NCBI RefSeq assembly: GCF_029873635.1
Contig: NC_080420.1
Coordinates: 28,139,032 to 28,203,031, forward strand
Direction of reading: 5' to 3'
Source of the DNA: Malania oleifera
Lineage: Eukaryota > Streptophyta > Magnoliopsida > Santalales > Ximeniaceae
Length of the DNA stretch: 64,000 nt
The notes under the pieces: generated by a model
Seen by the model: only the letters and a program-made list of their open reading frames with translations
The model's database searches: none
Told to the model about the DNA's origin: nothing
Part shown: one piece after another, positions 46,898 through 57,899 of the stretch
Layout: each line of letters opens with the position of its first letter
Numbering within the stretch: the first letter of the stretch is position 1
Program-made: the position numbers and the translations under genes

Positions 46898-48105
46898 AGG
46901 GAATTTAAAACGATTTTTATAGACTCGATCTGGTTGCACCCTAGGTTGGCATGGTTGCGCCCTAGTTGCACCTACAACTTAGTTAGGAAATGAAGTGCTG
47001 GTCGTGCCTTGGTCGAATCATTATAGAATTCAGAAGATCAATAGGCATGAGAGGCTCGACCAGGTCGCACCATAGTGAAGTGTTGGTCGCACCTTGGTCG
47101 AAATACTTTTTGAAGAGGGCCACATTTCCCTGATTCAAGACCATCAGGGGTGGACTTGGTTGCACCAAGGAAGGCCCTAGTCACACCCTAGACTGAGACA
47201 CTAACCTAAGACCTATTCTAAGGACTCTATACTTGAACATACCATACACAATACAACCTAAAGACTCAAAGGGAAAGAAAAATAAGAAAAATAAGTGGGT
47301 TGCCTCCCTGAAGTGTTAATTTTACCATCTTTAGCCAGACGCAATGAAAGCTCATGTCAAACTCACTTGGGTTCGATAATAAAAATTTCCTCCACTAATC
47401 CGTACTAGCCCTCTTTTGACATGCCCAAATCCTACTCTCTAAGTTGGAGACCGCATCACAAATAGAAAAAATATGCTCATATGGATCCTTTAAACCTAAG
47501 AAGGAAGGGTGATCAAGCTGCAACATAGCCTCAAGAGGATCCTTTGAAAGAAAGATTGAGCTACCTTCTCAACACATTCGTCAATCATGTCCACGCCCAT
47601 AGATTGCACGCCATAGTATCGGTGTTGGGAGGCATGAAACACATTCGGTTGGAGCTTCATGTTGCCAAAGGATGCATCCATGATCCAGGTTTGACATTGA
47701 ATACAAGCATTAGTCGTAGCTAAGAATTGTCAACTTAAGAGGATGGGGATCAGATTTTTGGCAGGTTCCATGTCAAAGACAATAAAATCAATTGGGTAAA
47801 AGAACCTATCGACCTTTGCTAAGACGCCCTTGACAACACCTTGGGGCGTTTTTATAGATTGGTCAGTGAAACTCAAGGTGATCGGGTTTGGCTTAAGCTC
47901 TCCTAAACCAAATTTTTTTCTTATATAATCAACATCTAAACCCTAGTGCCCCAACTCTTGGCATAAGATTGAGTGTATTGAACGTTTAGCATAACATGGG
48001 AGAGCGTTGAACACACTGCTGAATTCTTTCTTGGGATTTCAAAGCTTATACTTCAAATCTGAGCTAAGGCTACATTGATATTTAATAGGCACTCTAGCAA
48101 TTGTT
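46898..48105 (-). pseudogene. Athila/Tat-like gypsy fragment: protease C-terminal part and 3' region
   Basis: Minus strand, right to left: FGLGELKPNPITLSFTDQSI and FYPIDFIVFDMEPAKNLIPI (about 47930-47750) belong to the C-terminal half of a gypsy protease. Then come MDASFGNMKLQPNVFHASQH and DMIDECVEKV (47496-47681) with frame breaks. The GGGAGGCAACCCA tract lies at about 47298-47310, followed by a GGTCGCACC-type repeat array (46910-47215). It is homologous to the plus-strand G4 fragment at 59700-60790. No RT or integrase lies between protease and the 3' tract. The right part (48000-48105) reads KEFSSVFNALPCYAK and is less certain. Confidence 0.7.
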
Positions 48106-48647
48106 GTGCATTCAACTTGGTATTGAGGTTTGGTAAATCGATTTTTTTGTTAATACTTATTCTCAAACAGTTTTTCATCTCAAAATCTATTATTGACTAT
48201 TATTTGAGAGATTGATCTTGAGTGTACTTATATACATATAGATTGTTTTGACAAGATCAATACTTGAGAAAATTTTTGCCAATGGTTAAATATTCTTGAT
48301 TCAAGTATGTATTCATTTAAAGACTCGATATTTCAATATCACAAAACCATTTGATTAAATATCCTTAGAGCTTATAACTATATATATTATTGAGGGATAT
48401 TTTTTTGAAAAATATTATAATAGGTCTTTGATCTTTGGAGCACATATCATATATATATGTGTTTAGAATATTTGGAATAAAACTTATTGATCTAGATCTT
48501 TATAATATTTAAGACAAATTTTTTAATAAGATCACATTTGGTATTCTTGAATCTAGTAAGTTGAACTAAAACTCTAAGTTCTCCAAAGCATTTACTTATA
48601 TAATTATTTTGGGAGATTTGATCAAAGGGAAATTTTGTGAAGCATAT
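48106..48647 (+). repeat. LTR of element E (C family), left part
   Basis: This is homologous to about 34670-35390 of LTR1 of C (CAACTTGGTATTGA, AGATTGATCTTGAGTGTAC, GAAGCATAT). Its start is missing, cut by the gypsy fragment. It breaks at GAAGCATAT where D inserted and resumes at 55952. Confidence 0.8.
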
Positions 48648-48886
48648 TGTTAGGATCAAGCTCTACTGGTTCTTCTAAAACCAATTGGTGGTAAAAGGGG
48701 CGCAACTTTTTCCTTTAAACGGCAGCACAAAGCCTTGTACTAAGCGTGGGGTGGACATGAGGGGCTGCACCAATTCCAAGCAAGACTGCCGATGGGCTAG
48801 CACACCAAGCACTATCGAGCTAGGGCCCACTGCTATGATCCCTCGCAACAGGGTTGATTGCTGACTTCCCATAAAGCCAACGATCA
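48648..48886 (-). repeat. TRIM-like short LTR at the 3' end of D
   Basis: On the minus strand it starts TGATCGTTGG after the G tract and ends TTGATCCTAACA. The length is about 239 bp, with TG…CA ends. It does not resemble the LTRs of A-E. GC content is higher than in its neighbours. Length and position fit a terminal-repeat retrotransposon in miniature. The assignment is inferred, since only one LTR is present. Confidence 0.6.
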
Positions 48887-48941
48887 CCCCCCCAGTAGCT
48901 ACCCTGGGAGTGCTTGAACCCGTGACCTCGCTCTGATACCA
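48887..48941 (-). other. TRIM-like internal region: PBS to polypurine tract
   Basis: On the minus strand TGGTATCAGAGC (48941-48930) matches the Met-tRNA PBS. It is followed by AGGTCACGGGTTCAAG and, 55 bases from its start, by GGGGGGG directly before the short LTR. A PBS, a few dozen bases and a polypurine tract are all that a TRIM holds between its LTRs. The PBS joins the D 3' region at GAAATTGGTATC; B has GAAATTTGTATC at the matching place (about 17594-17605). Confidence 0.6.
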
Positions 48942-49126
48942 ATTTCAAGATATACACATGTAGCATATGGCACAAAAGCATGAAGTCTATTATTCAAGAA
49001 ACAAGGGGAAAGAAAGCAACCAAACTAAGTGTTGTATCATTCACCATATCAAAGTACATGCCAAAACAAACTTAGAGCGTACGAAGAGACAAAACCTAGG
49101 TCAGTTGACTGACTGTAGATTTTTCT
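48942..49126 (-). other. 3' untranslated remnant of Sirevirus D
   Basis: This aligns with about 17110-17600 of B (GTCAGT-ACTGAC remnant, ACAACACTTAG, GACTTCATGCTTTTG, CTACATGTGTATATCTTG), with internal deletions. The remaining ~900 bases of 3' region and the 3' LTR seen in B are absent. Confidence 0.8.
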
Positions 49127-50800
49127 TTAATCTTTGTCCTTTAAGTTAGTTTCTCTACTATGTAGTAGACAAAGCTCTCTTCTAATGGTTATAAGTCTAT
49201 CTTCTAAGAGAGGTTTAGTGAAGATATCAGCCCATTGATCATTTGTATTAATGAATTCTAGAATGATGTCTTCTTTTTTAACATGATCTCTTAGGAAGGG
49301 ATGTCTTATGTCAATATGCTTGGTGCTTGAGTGTGATATAGGATTTTTAGATATGTTTATCGCACTCATATTATCACACTTAATTGGTATAGTTGTGTAT
49401 TTCAAATTGAAATCTCTTAATTGTTGTTTCTTGTAAAGTGTTTGTGCACAATAACTCCCAACTGCTACATATTCAGCTTCAACAGTTGACAAAGCAATAG
49501 AGTTTTGTTTCTTAGAGATCTAAGAAACTAAAGATCTTCCTAAGAAGTGGCATGTGCCACTTGTACTTTTTCTATCTATTTTACACCCTGCATAGTCCGC
49601 ATCTGAATAGCTAATCATTTCAAAACTAATGTCCTTAGGATACCATAGTCCTAAGTCCTTAGTGCCTATTAAGTATCTAAGGATTCTCTTAACAGCTATT
49701 TGATGTGATTCCTTAGGTTTTGATTGAAAACATGCACACATACACACACTAAACATTATGTCGGATATACTGGCAATAAGATATAGGAAACTTCCAATTA
49801 TACCTCTATAATACTTTGAGTCTATGAGTTTTCCCTTTTCATCTTTGTCTAGGCTGATGGAGGTACTCATAGGTGTTCCTATGGGTTTGCTATTTTCCAT
49901 ATCGAATTTTTGTATCATTTCTTTTATGTATTTGGATTGACTTATAAAATTCTCACTCTTTGCTTGTTTAATTTGAAGTCCAAGAAAATAGTTTAGTTCT
50001 CCCATCATGCAAATTTCAAATTCTTCTTGCATACATTTTGAAAATTCTTTACATAGATGTTCATTAGTGGCACCAAATATTATATCATCTATGTAGATTT
50101 GAATTAAAAGAATGTCATCTTTCTTAATTTTAATGAACAAGGTACTATCAATTTTTCCTCTTGAAAAACCGTTTTCAATTAGAAATCCACTAAATCTTTC
50201 ATACCAAGCCCTAGGGGCCTGTGTTAATCCATACAAAGTCTTAGTTAATCTAAATACATGATTAGGATTTCCTATATTTTCAAAACCAGGGGGTTGTTCA
50301 AAATATACCTTTTCATTTATATACCTATTTAAGAATGCACTTTTGACATCCATTTGGTATAATTTAAATTCTTTGTAGGAAGCATAAACTAACAACATTC
50401 TAATAGCTTTCATTCTAGCTTTAGGGGCAAAGGTTTCATCATAGTCTATCCCTTCTTCTTGATTATACCCTTTAGCTACAAGTCTAGCTTTGTTACTAAT
50501 GATTATACCATTCTCATCCTTTTTATTTCTAAATACTCATTTAGTTCCTATGATCGAATGATTTTCAGGTTTGGGTACTAATTGCCATACTTTGCTTCTT
50601 TCAAATTGGTTTAATTCTTCTTACATAGCAATTATCCAAGAGTCATCTTTAAGGGTATCTTTAACATCTTTAGGTTCATTTTGAGATAGGAATGCATAGT
50701 GATTGCATAGGTTTTTTAGAGAAGATCTAGTAGTTACACCTCTAGATAGTTCACCTATAATTTGATCTTGAGGGTGATCTTTTTTATACTTCCATTCTCT
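49127..50800 (-). pseudogene. pol of Sirevirus D: reverse transcriptase and RNase H
   Basis: The open stretch 49520-50413 (297 residues) holds DVKSAFLNRYINEKVYFEQPP, the intact active site YIDDIIF, FLGLQIKQAK, GTPMSTSISLDKDEKGK and the first RNase H motif YSDADYAGCKIDRK. A stop (Trp TGG to TAG before SKKQN) separates it from 49127-49492 (RNase H end; HIDIRHPFLRDH, ending SRETNLKDKD). N-terminally the frame has TGA at 50537-50539, the Trp position of TK-W-VFRNK, and a Gln-to-stop at MQEELNQF (50621). With four lesions it is the least damaged RT of the window. Confidence 0.85.
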
Positions 50801-51850
50801 TGGTAATTCTAGATTCCCTATAAGTTCTTTTGGGTTTTCTTCATCTATTTCCTTTTCTTCCTTGATTTTTATTTCATCCTCCTTTTTGAAAATATCATCA
50901 TTTTCTTCATTTTTGACTTCTTTTGAAAAAGGATCAGATTCATCAAAGTCTATGTGAATTGATTCAATTATGGTGTGTATTCTTTTGTTGTAGATTCTAT
51001 AGGCCTTACTATTTGTGGAGTATCCTAGGAAAATACCTTTAGGCCTTACTATTTGTGGAGTATCATAGGAAAATACCTTCATCCGATTTAGCATCAAATT
51101 TTCCTAAGTTGTCTTTGTTATTTAGGACGAAACACTTACATCCAAAGACATGAAAGTAAGTCATGTTAGACCTTCTTCCTTTCCACAATTCATAGGGTGT
51201 CTTGTTTAGGCTTGATCTAATAGAAACCCTATTAATTATATAGCAAGCTGTATTTACAGCTTCGGCCCAAAAATACTTGGGTAGGTTATTTTCATTAAGC
51301 ATAGTTCTTGCCATTTCTTGGAGGGTTCTATTTTTCCTTTCCACAACTCCATTTTGTTGTGGGGTTCTAGGTGCTAAAAAGTTGTGATTTATGTCATGTT
51401 CATTGCAAAATTTTTCAACGTCTTGATTCTTAAATTCTTTTCCTTGGTCACTTTTAAGATTTGAGACATTATACCCTTTCTCATTTTGAAGCTTCTTACA
51501 TAGAGTGATTAATAAGTTACAAGCTTCCTCTTTGTTAGCTAAGAACAACACCCATGTGTAGCTTGAGTAATCATCAACAATTACGAAAGCATATTGTTTT
51601 TCTATTAAACTTTGGGTTCTAGTAGGACCGAACAAGTCTAAGTTTATGAGTTCTAGGGGTCTACTAGTTGATATGCGTTTCTTGGAGCTTTTCTTGATTT
51701 GTTTTCCTAGTTGACATGCATCACACACTTTATCTTTGACAAATTTGGTGTTAGGCAAGCCTTTAACTAAATTCCTTTTAGAAAGCTTGGATATAAGATC
51801 CATGCTTGCATGTCCTAGCCTCCTATGCCAAAGCCAACTATTTTAACTCA
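50801..51850 (-). pseudogene. pol of Sirevirus D: integrase
   Basis: The open stretch 51063-51803 (246 residues) covers the zinc-binding end (KVCDACQLGKQIKKSSKKR) and the core with LDLFGP, SDQGKEF and VERKNR, so all catalytic Asp and Glu residues are kept. Motif PYELWKGRRSNMTYFHVFGC lies near its end. A 40-bp tandem duplication (51001-51080) shifts the frame into 50621-51097, which holds GIFLGYSTNSKAYRIYNK and the Glu/Lys-rich linker. A stop lies before WLWHRRLGHAS (about 51838). Confidence 0.85.
51001..51080. repeat. 40-bp tandem duplication in integrase of D
   Basis: AGGCCTTACTATTTGTGGAG and the following 20 bases occur twice in direct succession (51001 and 51041) with one difference. Forty is not a multiple of three, so the integrase frame is broken here. 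A and B have a single copy. Confidence 0.95.
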
Positions 51851-52251
51851 TAGCCACTAAACAAGTTATATCTTGAGAAATCAAGCTATTAATGTTTATG
51901 CAATATATATACATTGTTCATTATATGTACGGTGAATAGTGTCTTTGGATCCGTATAATCTTGAATTAAGCATTTGTCTTTCTTAAATATTATTTCGAAT
52001 CCTTTGTCGCTAAGTTGACTAATGCTTAATAAATTATGCTTTAGGCCATCTACTAACAAGACATCATCTATAGTAAGTAAAGAGTCGTACTTATTTTACC
52101 AATTCCGATGATCATTGTCACCGAAGGTTACAAATCCTCCATCCTTTTTGAGTGAGAGAAGTGAACTTTGATTTATCTCCGTCATATGCCTTGAACATCC
52201 ACCATCCTAGTACCATTTATCCTTAGACAGAGTGCTCCTAAAGAAAACCTA
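51851..52251 (-). pseudogene. pol of Sirevirus D: protease and pre-integrase
   Basis: The protease motif near 52170-52215 reads WY-stop-DGGCSRHMT: Leu is a stop, and DSG has become DGG. A one-base deletion follows (MTEIN for MTGDK). Pre-integrase parts [18 protein letters not shown] and INSLIS are recognisable with breaks. The protease frame has TAG at 52249-52251, as in A and B. Confidence 0.75.
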
Positions 52252-53991
52252 CAAGAAAGGATTTATGTTGTTACTTTTGGAACCCAAACTTTCTTAATTT
52301 TTTTTTAAATCTTGTCCAGTTTAGCATTTATCTTCCATTTATTTTTTACTTTAAGATACTTTTTCTTGAGTGGACAATTAAACATTATGTGACCTTTATT
52401 TTACACATGTAGCAAGTAGTATGCTTATAAATGTTTGTTGATGAAGTACATGCATAATGTTTAGGTTGATTTACAAAATATCCCATAAACAAGTTTTTCT
52501 TTCTTTTTTTTTTTTGGTGTTCCATTGTAACCAATTCCTTCTTTGTTGTTTGGTATCCTTTGTTGTCCTACTATTTTTTCGAAGTTATCTTTACCTTTGG
52601 TAAAGTTGTAGATAACATTTTCTTTCTCTTGAATTTGGTTTTTAGGGTCATTTATTTCTTGCACCCTCTTGCTATCTTCATTCACTTGAGACTTAGCTAA
52701 TTTTTTAGACAAGTTATCTACTTTCTTCTCAAGCTCTTCAATATTTAAGTATTTTTCTTCTTCAACAAGTTTTGAGGATTCAAGCTAATTTCTAAGTGTT
52801 TCGTTTTGTTGTTTCAAGCTTATGTTCCTCTTTGAGACTTTAATAAACTTGTTATGTAGAGAGAATAATTCAGATTGAAGTTCTTTGTAAGAGGGCATGC
52901 ATTCACACAAATTATTACATGATTCATCAAACGAATCTTCAAAGAGAGAGTAATAAGAGTTTACCTCTTCATTATGTGCCATAAAGCACATGTTTGCTAC
53001 TTCTTGATCGCTTGGCTCATTCTCCGATCCACTCGAACTTGTGTCATCCCAAGTTGCCTTCATTGCAGGCTTCTTTTTCTTCTTTTCCTTCTTGAGTTGT
53101 GGGCATTCTAGCTTAATGTGCCCGACCTTTTTACAGTGACAGCATGTGGGTGGATCATTTTTGCTTTTGTATTCCTTTTTATTACTTTCTCCTCTTTCAG
53201 CTTTTGATCCAAGTCTTTTAGTTATGAGAGCTAAGTCTTCATCTTCTAATTTACTAGATTCATTATCTTCCTCACTTGAATGTTCTTTCAAGGCTTTTAG
53301 AGCTATATACTATTTTTTTTTTTTTCAGTGCTTCTTTCCTTCAATATCATTTCATAGGTTAGAAGAGATCCTATGAGTTCATCTAAGGAAGTTGTTTTAA
53401 AGTTTCTCCCTTCCGTTATGGCTGTGGCTTTTGGTTCCCAAATAGGTGGAAGTTCTATTAGAAATTTTCGGATCATCTCATGGGTGGAATATGTTTTTCC
53501 TAAGGCACTTAGTGAGTTTATGATATGCGTGAACCTAGTGTATATACTTGTTATGGATTCATCAAAATTCATCCTTAAAGTTTTGTATTCACTAGTTAAC
53601 ATATCAATTCTACTTTCCCTAACACCTACCGTGCCCTCATAGGTTACTTCTAATTAACCCAAATCTCTTTAGCTGTTTTACGCGCCATTACTCTATTGAA
53701 CTCATTTGCATCAAGTGCACAATATAAAGCATTAATTGCACTTGAGTTAATTTGCAGCATTTTGTAATCTGATTCGATTAGTTCTTTATCTTCTTTAGGT
53801 ACTTCTTTTCCATCTACTAGTTTAGTAGGAATTAGATTTGCATTTGTAACAACATTCCATGCCTTCCAGTCCATTGTTTGAAGGTAGATTCTCATTTGTT
53901 GCTTCCAAAAAGTGTAATTTAGTCCGCAAAAAATGGGTGACGTAGTTGAGGATTGACCCTCACTAAAGGGAGCTACTCCTATTTGTGCCAT
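52252..53991 (-). pseudogene. gag of Sirevirus D
   Basis: The start is ATG 53991-53989 (MAQIGVAPFSEGQSS), 43 bases past the PBS. The first stretch (53650-53991) runs through LNYTFWKQQMRIYLQTMDWK to KTAKEIWVN-stop, followed by a frameshift. Next are UBN2 remainder 53303-53602 (SIYTRFTHIINSLSALGKTY), 52785-53291 with an intact zinc knuckle (CCHCKKVGHIKLEC), and 52461-52712 with the coiled coil. The second knuckle is shifted out of frame near 52400-52430. The Gag frame ends at TAA just before the TAG of the protease frame. Confidence 0.85.
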
Positions 53992-54034
53992 TTTGATCTT
54001 TATATAACAACTTGTTAGGTTTTTCTATAAGTGG

Positions 54035-54048
54035 TCTTTGATACCAAT
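54035..54048 (-). other. PBS of Sirevirus D (mutated)
   Basis: On the minus strand ATTGGTATCAAAGA adjoins the LTR end; B has ATCAGAGC at this place. Confidence 0.85.
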
Positions 54049-55146
54049 TGAATCCTAAGGTGTAGTCCCAAGAGGGGGGTGAATTGGGTTATTTAAAAAT
54101 TATTCTTAGAGTCTTTTCACAAGTTCTAGACTTTTTACAATTCTTTAAAGACTTCTTTTGTTTTTATTGATTAGGCGATCTACACAACTCTTAGTTCCTC
54201 TAATCAATCCACAATCACAACCAAGAACAACTAATTAATTAACTGTTCAAGCAAAACAACCACAACACAAGAAATCGATTCTAAATTTGCAATATTCAGC
54301 AGCCTTGCATATGATTATGCAAGTCCTGTAGTTGGGTTTTTAATTGAATATTAAAATACCATCCAAACACTTTTTCAAGATCATAATTTAAATAGACCTT
54401 CAGCTAATAAGTTTTGGATTGTTAACCAATCAACGTACTTTCTTACGGTTTTCCGCAAAAGATTGATTAACCAACGTACTCCCTTTCGTTTTCCGCAATA
54501 CCAAGAACAAATTAGGTTTTGGGTTTACTTAATTTCCAATATGCGTTAGTTTATAATTGAAAGAATTACAACATCTACGCAGGTTATATCTTTAATGAAA
54601 TTTAAAAGAGAGTAAGGGAAAAAGAGTGACACCACAACTTTTATGAGGTTCGGCTTACCCCAGCCTACATCCTCACCTTAGGTCAACCACCTAAGGAATT
54701 CACTATACCTTGTTCTTTCCAGGTGAAACAAAAACCTTACAAGAATTACCCTTTTTTTCAAGAAGAGAAACCTCTCCAAGCAACAACCTATGTTTGGTCC
54801 AATAATTCAATAATACCTTGAACCGTCAAAGATCTAGTAGAAAGGAATGGATATCTGCGTACAAAAATACTCTCAAATATAGAGCAAGTTGTACAAGTTA
54901 AATCTCAAATCGTACTTCAAAACCAAAACTAAATAGAAAATGTGAAGCTTAAGGTTTAGAAGTCACCAACGTTTCTTTCTTATTGATATAAGAATTTTTT
55001 ATACAACTCAGAATCAGAACCCCCTTTTATCCAATAATTTCGTAGAGTTTTCCCTCAGCAAAAGTGTGATCAAGAATGAGCTTTAGGAGAGTTTTAGCAT
55101 AGAAATCACGTATTGCTAGAATGTATTCTTCATTTAGTAAGGAAGG

Positions 55147-55154
55147 TATTTATA
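55147..55154 (-). promoter_or_regulatory. Probable TATA box, LTR of D
   Basis: On the minus strand TATAAATA lies downstream of the array remnant, as in the B LTRs. Confidence 0.55.
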
Positions 55155-55194
55155 GACCTTTTAGAAGGAAGAGTTTTCTCATTAATCATGAAGC

Positions 55195-55405
55195 ATTTAA
55201 GTAATTTTTTTTAAAAAAATATTAAATTATAAAATTAATTTTGAAAATCTTCCATTTAGGTAACTTTTAAAAAATATTAAATTATAAAATTAATTTTAAA
55301 AATTTTCCTACAAGTTTGGAATTAAAAAATTCTTAATTTTGACAATCTTCCCGCAAGTTTGAAATTAAAAAATTTTCAATTTTGACAATCTTCCCGCAAG
55401 TTTGA
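55195..55405. repeat. AT-rich tandem repeats in LTR of D
   Basis: Two units with AAATATTAAATTATAAAATT are followed by about three units with AATCTTCCCGCAAGTTTGAA (period roughly 45-50). The B LTRs have single copies, so these expanded in D. Confidence 0.8.
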
Positions 55406-55951
55406 AATTCAAAAATTCTCCACAGAGTTAGTCAGGTGACTTTCTTGACTAGGTCACTTTTTGCACTAGTCAGTCGGCTGGGCAGTCTTCTCTTTTCAAA
55501 CACTTTCTATTTCTGATTTCTTTAAAATCTAGTTTACTTGAAAAACTTAATTATAACTTTTCAAAAAACATTTTCAAGAGTTTTTTTTTTAAATGCTAGT
55601 ATCTATGTTTTTGTATCTTAAGGAGCTTCACATATCTAAATAGTGATGACTTGAAGTACTTACAAATATCCTTCTAAGCATGATCTCCTTAATCACTAAG
55701 TCTTGCAGCCTCTTGAGGTTCAGGCTTTACTTCAAGGTCTGCTTGGCCTTTAAGCTCTTAATGTATCTTTTATTTCTTTAATGTTCTGAGAAGCTTTCAT
55801 TTGATTGGCTTTGTTCTCTAGCTTACTTCCATGATTAATCGGGAGTATTCATTTACTTATACCTGAATTAAAACCACTCAACAACGCATATTAAAACATC
55901 CTTTATTTTGTTATCATCAAAACAAGATTGAAAAGCCCAGTTAGGCCAACA

Positions 55952-56528
55952 CATATCATTCATATAATGATTACATCGTTACATACATACCGAGTTTCAA
56001 GTTTTATTATATGGATATATGTTAGGTTTTCCATTGTACTCACTAGCTTTGTTAGAAGCAATATTGAGTTGTTTTGCAAATTTGAAATTCTATATTGTAA
56101 TTACGGTTCGGGTTGTGAACCGGGTAAGGAGAAAGTTGTGTCTCTTGTAAGCAACGGATGTAAGGGAAGCTCCATATCGGTTAAAGGAGTAAGGATTTAG
56201 TAGAATCCTTGAGTGGGTTGCTCAAGGCGAGGACGTAGGCCAGGTTGGCTGAACCTCATAAAATCTGTGTTTGCCTTCTCCCTTCCTTTACTCTTTTTAT
56301 TTTCCACAGTGCATTTCATTACTCATATTGCATGTGTGTATGTTTGAATAACCCCACACACACTTGATAGTTAATTGGGAAAACATTCATTGATTTAATA
56401 ATTTGAATAAGTTTCAAATCCCTGCAATTAATTTGTTGAATATAGAAATAAGGACTAAGTGGTCAACAAGTTTAAAGACTTTTAAAATACCCAATTCACC
56501 CCCTCTTGGAATTACACTTGAATTAACA
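55952..56528 (+). repeat. LTR of element E (C family), right part
   Basis: This continues from 48647 past the target duplication and matches LTR1 of C from CATATCATAC to the end (GGTTCGG-TTGTGAACCGGG, GGACGTAGGCC, CACCCCCTCTTGG). It ends TTGAATTAACA at the PBS. Confidence 0.85.
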
Positions 56529-56541
56529 TTGGTATCAGAGC
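56529..56541 (+). other. PBS of element E (Met-tRNA type)
   Basis: TTGGTATCAGAGC directly follows the LTR. Confidence 0.9.
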
Positions 56542-56583
56542 GGGTTTACATAGACTTAATTGTTCATTTTGTAAAAAGATCAC

Positions 56584-57095
56584 ATGACATACATTGGTGT
56601 AACTCCATTCGGTGAGGGACACTCTTCCACTAGACCACCTATTTTGTGCGGTGTAAATTACACCTACTGGAAAAAAAAGGATGAGTATATATATTTTAAA
56701 TGTAGATTGGAAAGTGTGGAAAATTGTTTCCAAGAGAAACCATGTCCCTATGAAAGTAGATGATAAGGTTAATATACCCAAAACTGAAGATAAGTATACT
56801 GAATAGGACTGGAAATCTGTGCAAATAAATGCTACTACAATGAATCTGTTACTCTGTCCATTAGATGTAAATGAGTTTAATAGGGTGATGACCTGTAACA
56901 GTGCTAAAGAGATTTGGGAAAAATTAGAAGTTACATATGACGGTACTAAGGAAGTGAAAGATAGTAGGATAGACACGCTCACTAGCGAGTATGAAACATT
57001 TAAAATGACTGCTGATGAATCTATTCAATCCATGTACACTAGATTCACACACATCACAAATTCTTTAAATGCTCTTGGTAAAACTTACCTTACTA
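56584..57095 (+). pseudogene. gag of element E, truncated
   Basis: The ATG at 56584 begins MTYIGVTPFGEGHSSTRPP, followed by VNYTYWKKK and a frameshift. The stretch 56819-57085 covers most of the UBN2-type domain (NSAKEIWEKLEVTYDGTKEV, SMYTRFTHITNSLNALGKTY). It then stops abruptly against minus-strand gypsy G5 sequence. E shows the UBN2 segment that gag of C has lost, so it probably stands for the autonomous form of that family (inference). Confidence 0.8.
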
Positions 57096-57738
57096 AAGCA
57101 CTCCCAAGTCTTGAAAAATAGTTCCCCACCCATCTATGAGAAACTAGTGATGACTCTCCTAAGCTGGTTAGTCTTCCCAAATGGGAAGTACCTTTTCAAG
57201 AATTTATGTTGCATGGTGGCTCAGTTGGTCATCGAGCTCGGCTCTAAGCATGTCAACCAATATTTGGCCCTATCCTTAAGAGAGAATGGGAAAAGCCTAA
57301 GGCGGAGAGCATCATCACCAAAATTATGGATGCGGATGGTGGAAAAATCTCGAGGAACTTATCTAGATGCTTATAAGGATTTTCATTTGAATTCCCCCAA
57401 AAATTGGAAACCATCAAGATGAGAGAAGTTTTGATCTCAAATTGAGTTGCCTTGACATCCAGATATCGGATGCAAGGCGGTGAGGTGTATGCACTAGGTA
57501 CAAAGTAGTCCCTAAGAGGCCTAAGTGGTTGCTCCGCCACCACAAGTAGGCGGGGAGCTTGGGGTTTCGGTATTTGAATAGTAGGAACCAATGGACGTGC
57601 GACCATTACTTTAAGTTCATACGACTCTAAAAACTCATGATTCGAATTGGGTTTCCTATGGGACCTATGGGATCTCTCAATCTCGGGGTCTATCGGAACT
57701 AACTCGAGATCCAAAGAGGGCAAACCTAGCATACACAC
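57096..57738 (-). pseudogene. gag of gypsy element G5 (Athila/Tat-like)
   Basis: The open stretch 57253-57738 (161 residues) has a Pro-rich N-terminal part with LRDYFVPSAYTSPPCI and the capsid start FEIKTSLILMVSNFWGNSNE followed by NPYKHLDKFLEIF. After a frameshift FLKRYFPFGKTNQLRRVIT and a last MGGELFFKTWE are recognisable to about 57096. There the Copia E gag abuts it. The rest of the element is missing. The start is about 140 bases after the PBS. Confidence 0.75.
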
Positions 57739-57880
57739 TTAAAGAACATAGAATCAATACCTCAGAGTATCAAAACAATGAAAACAAAAATTAACAAAGA
57801 TAAAAGAAAAGGAGAGCAAAGAGAAAAACAAAGCTATAACATGCTATAATAGAAATTGGCTAATAACTGTGACTTAATCC

Positions 57881-57895
57881 CTAACAACAACGCCA
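57881..57895 (-). other. PBS of gypsy G5
   Basis: On the minus strand TGGCGTTGTTGTTAG follows the LTR end after ATTT. It is a mutated form of the TGGCGCCGTTGCCGG site of Athila/Tat elements. Confidence 0.75.
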
Positions 57896-57899
57896 AAAT

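Larger units (their letters stand above)
48648..55951 (-). mobile_element. Sirevirus D, chimeric: two different ends within one target duplication
   Basis: This is a minus-strand insertion of 7304 bp in the LTR of E. It is flanked by perfect 5-bp duplications CATAT (48643-48647 and 55952-55956); the E LTR aligns with LTR1 of C across the join. The 5' end is a 1903-bp Sirevirus LTR of the B family (TGTTGGCC…). PBS, gag, PR, INT, RT and RNase H follow. About 185 bases past pol the sequence switches to a PBS, a 7-G tract and a different ~239-bp LTR ending CCTAACA. There is no second copy of the 1.9-kb LTR. Confidence 0.85.
54049..55951 (-). repeat. 5' LTR of Sirevirus D (B family)
   Basis: The LTR is 1903 bp. 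On the minus strand it starts TGTTGGCCTAACTGGGC with TTTTGATGATAACAAAATA and ends CTTAGGATTCA. It is collinear with the B LTRs. The palindrome array is reduced to a few copies (about 55430-55495), the TATA box is at 55147-55154, and AT-rich tandem units lie between. Confidence 0.9.

Noticed and set aside
48900..48945. A tRNA gene or tRNA-derived SINE
   Set aside because: TGGTATCAGAGC is the complement of a tRNA 3' end, as in a PBS, and GGGTTCAAG alone is not enough; no A box at the right distance or cloverleaf was seen.
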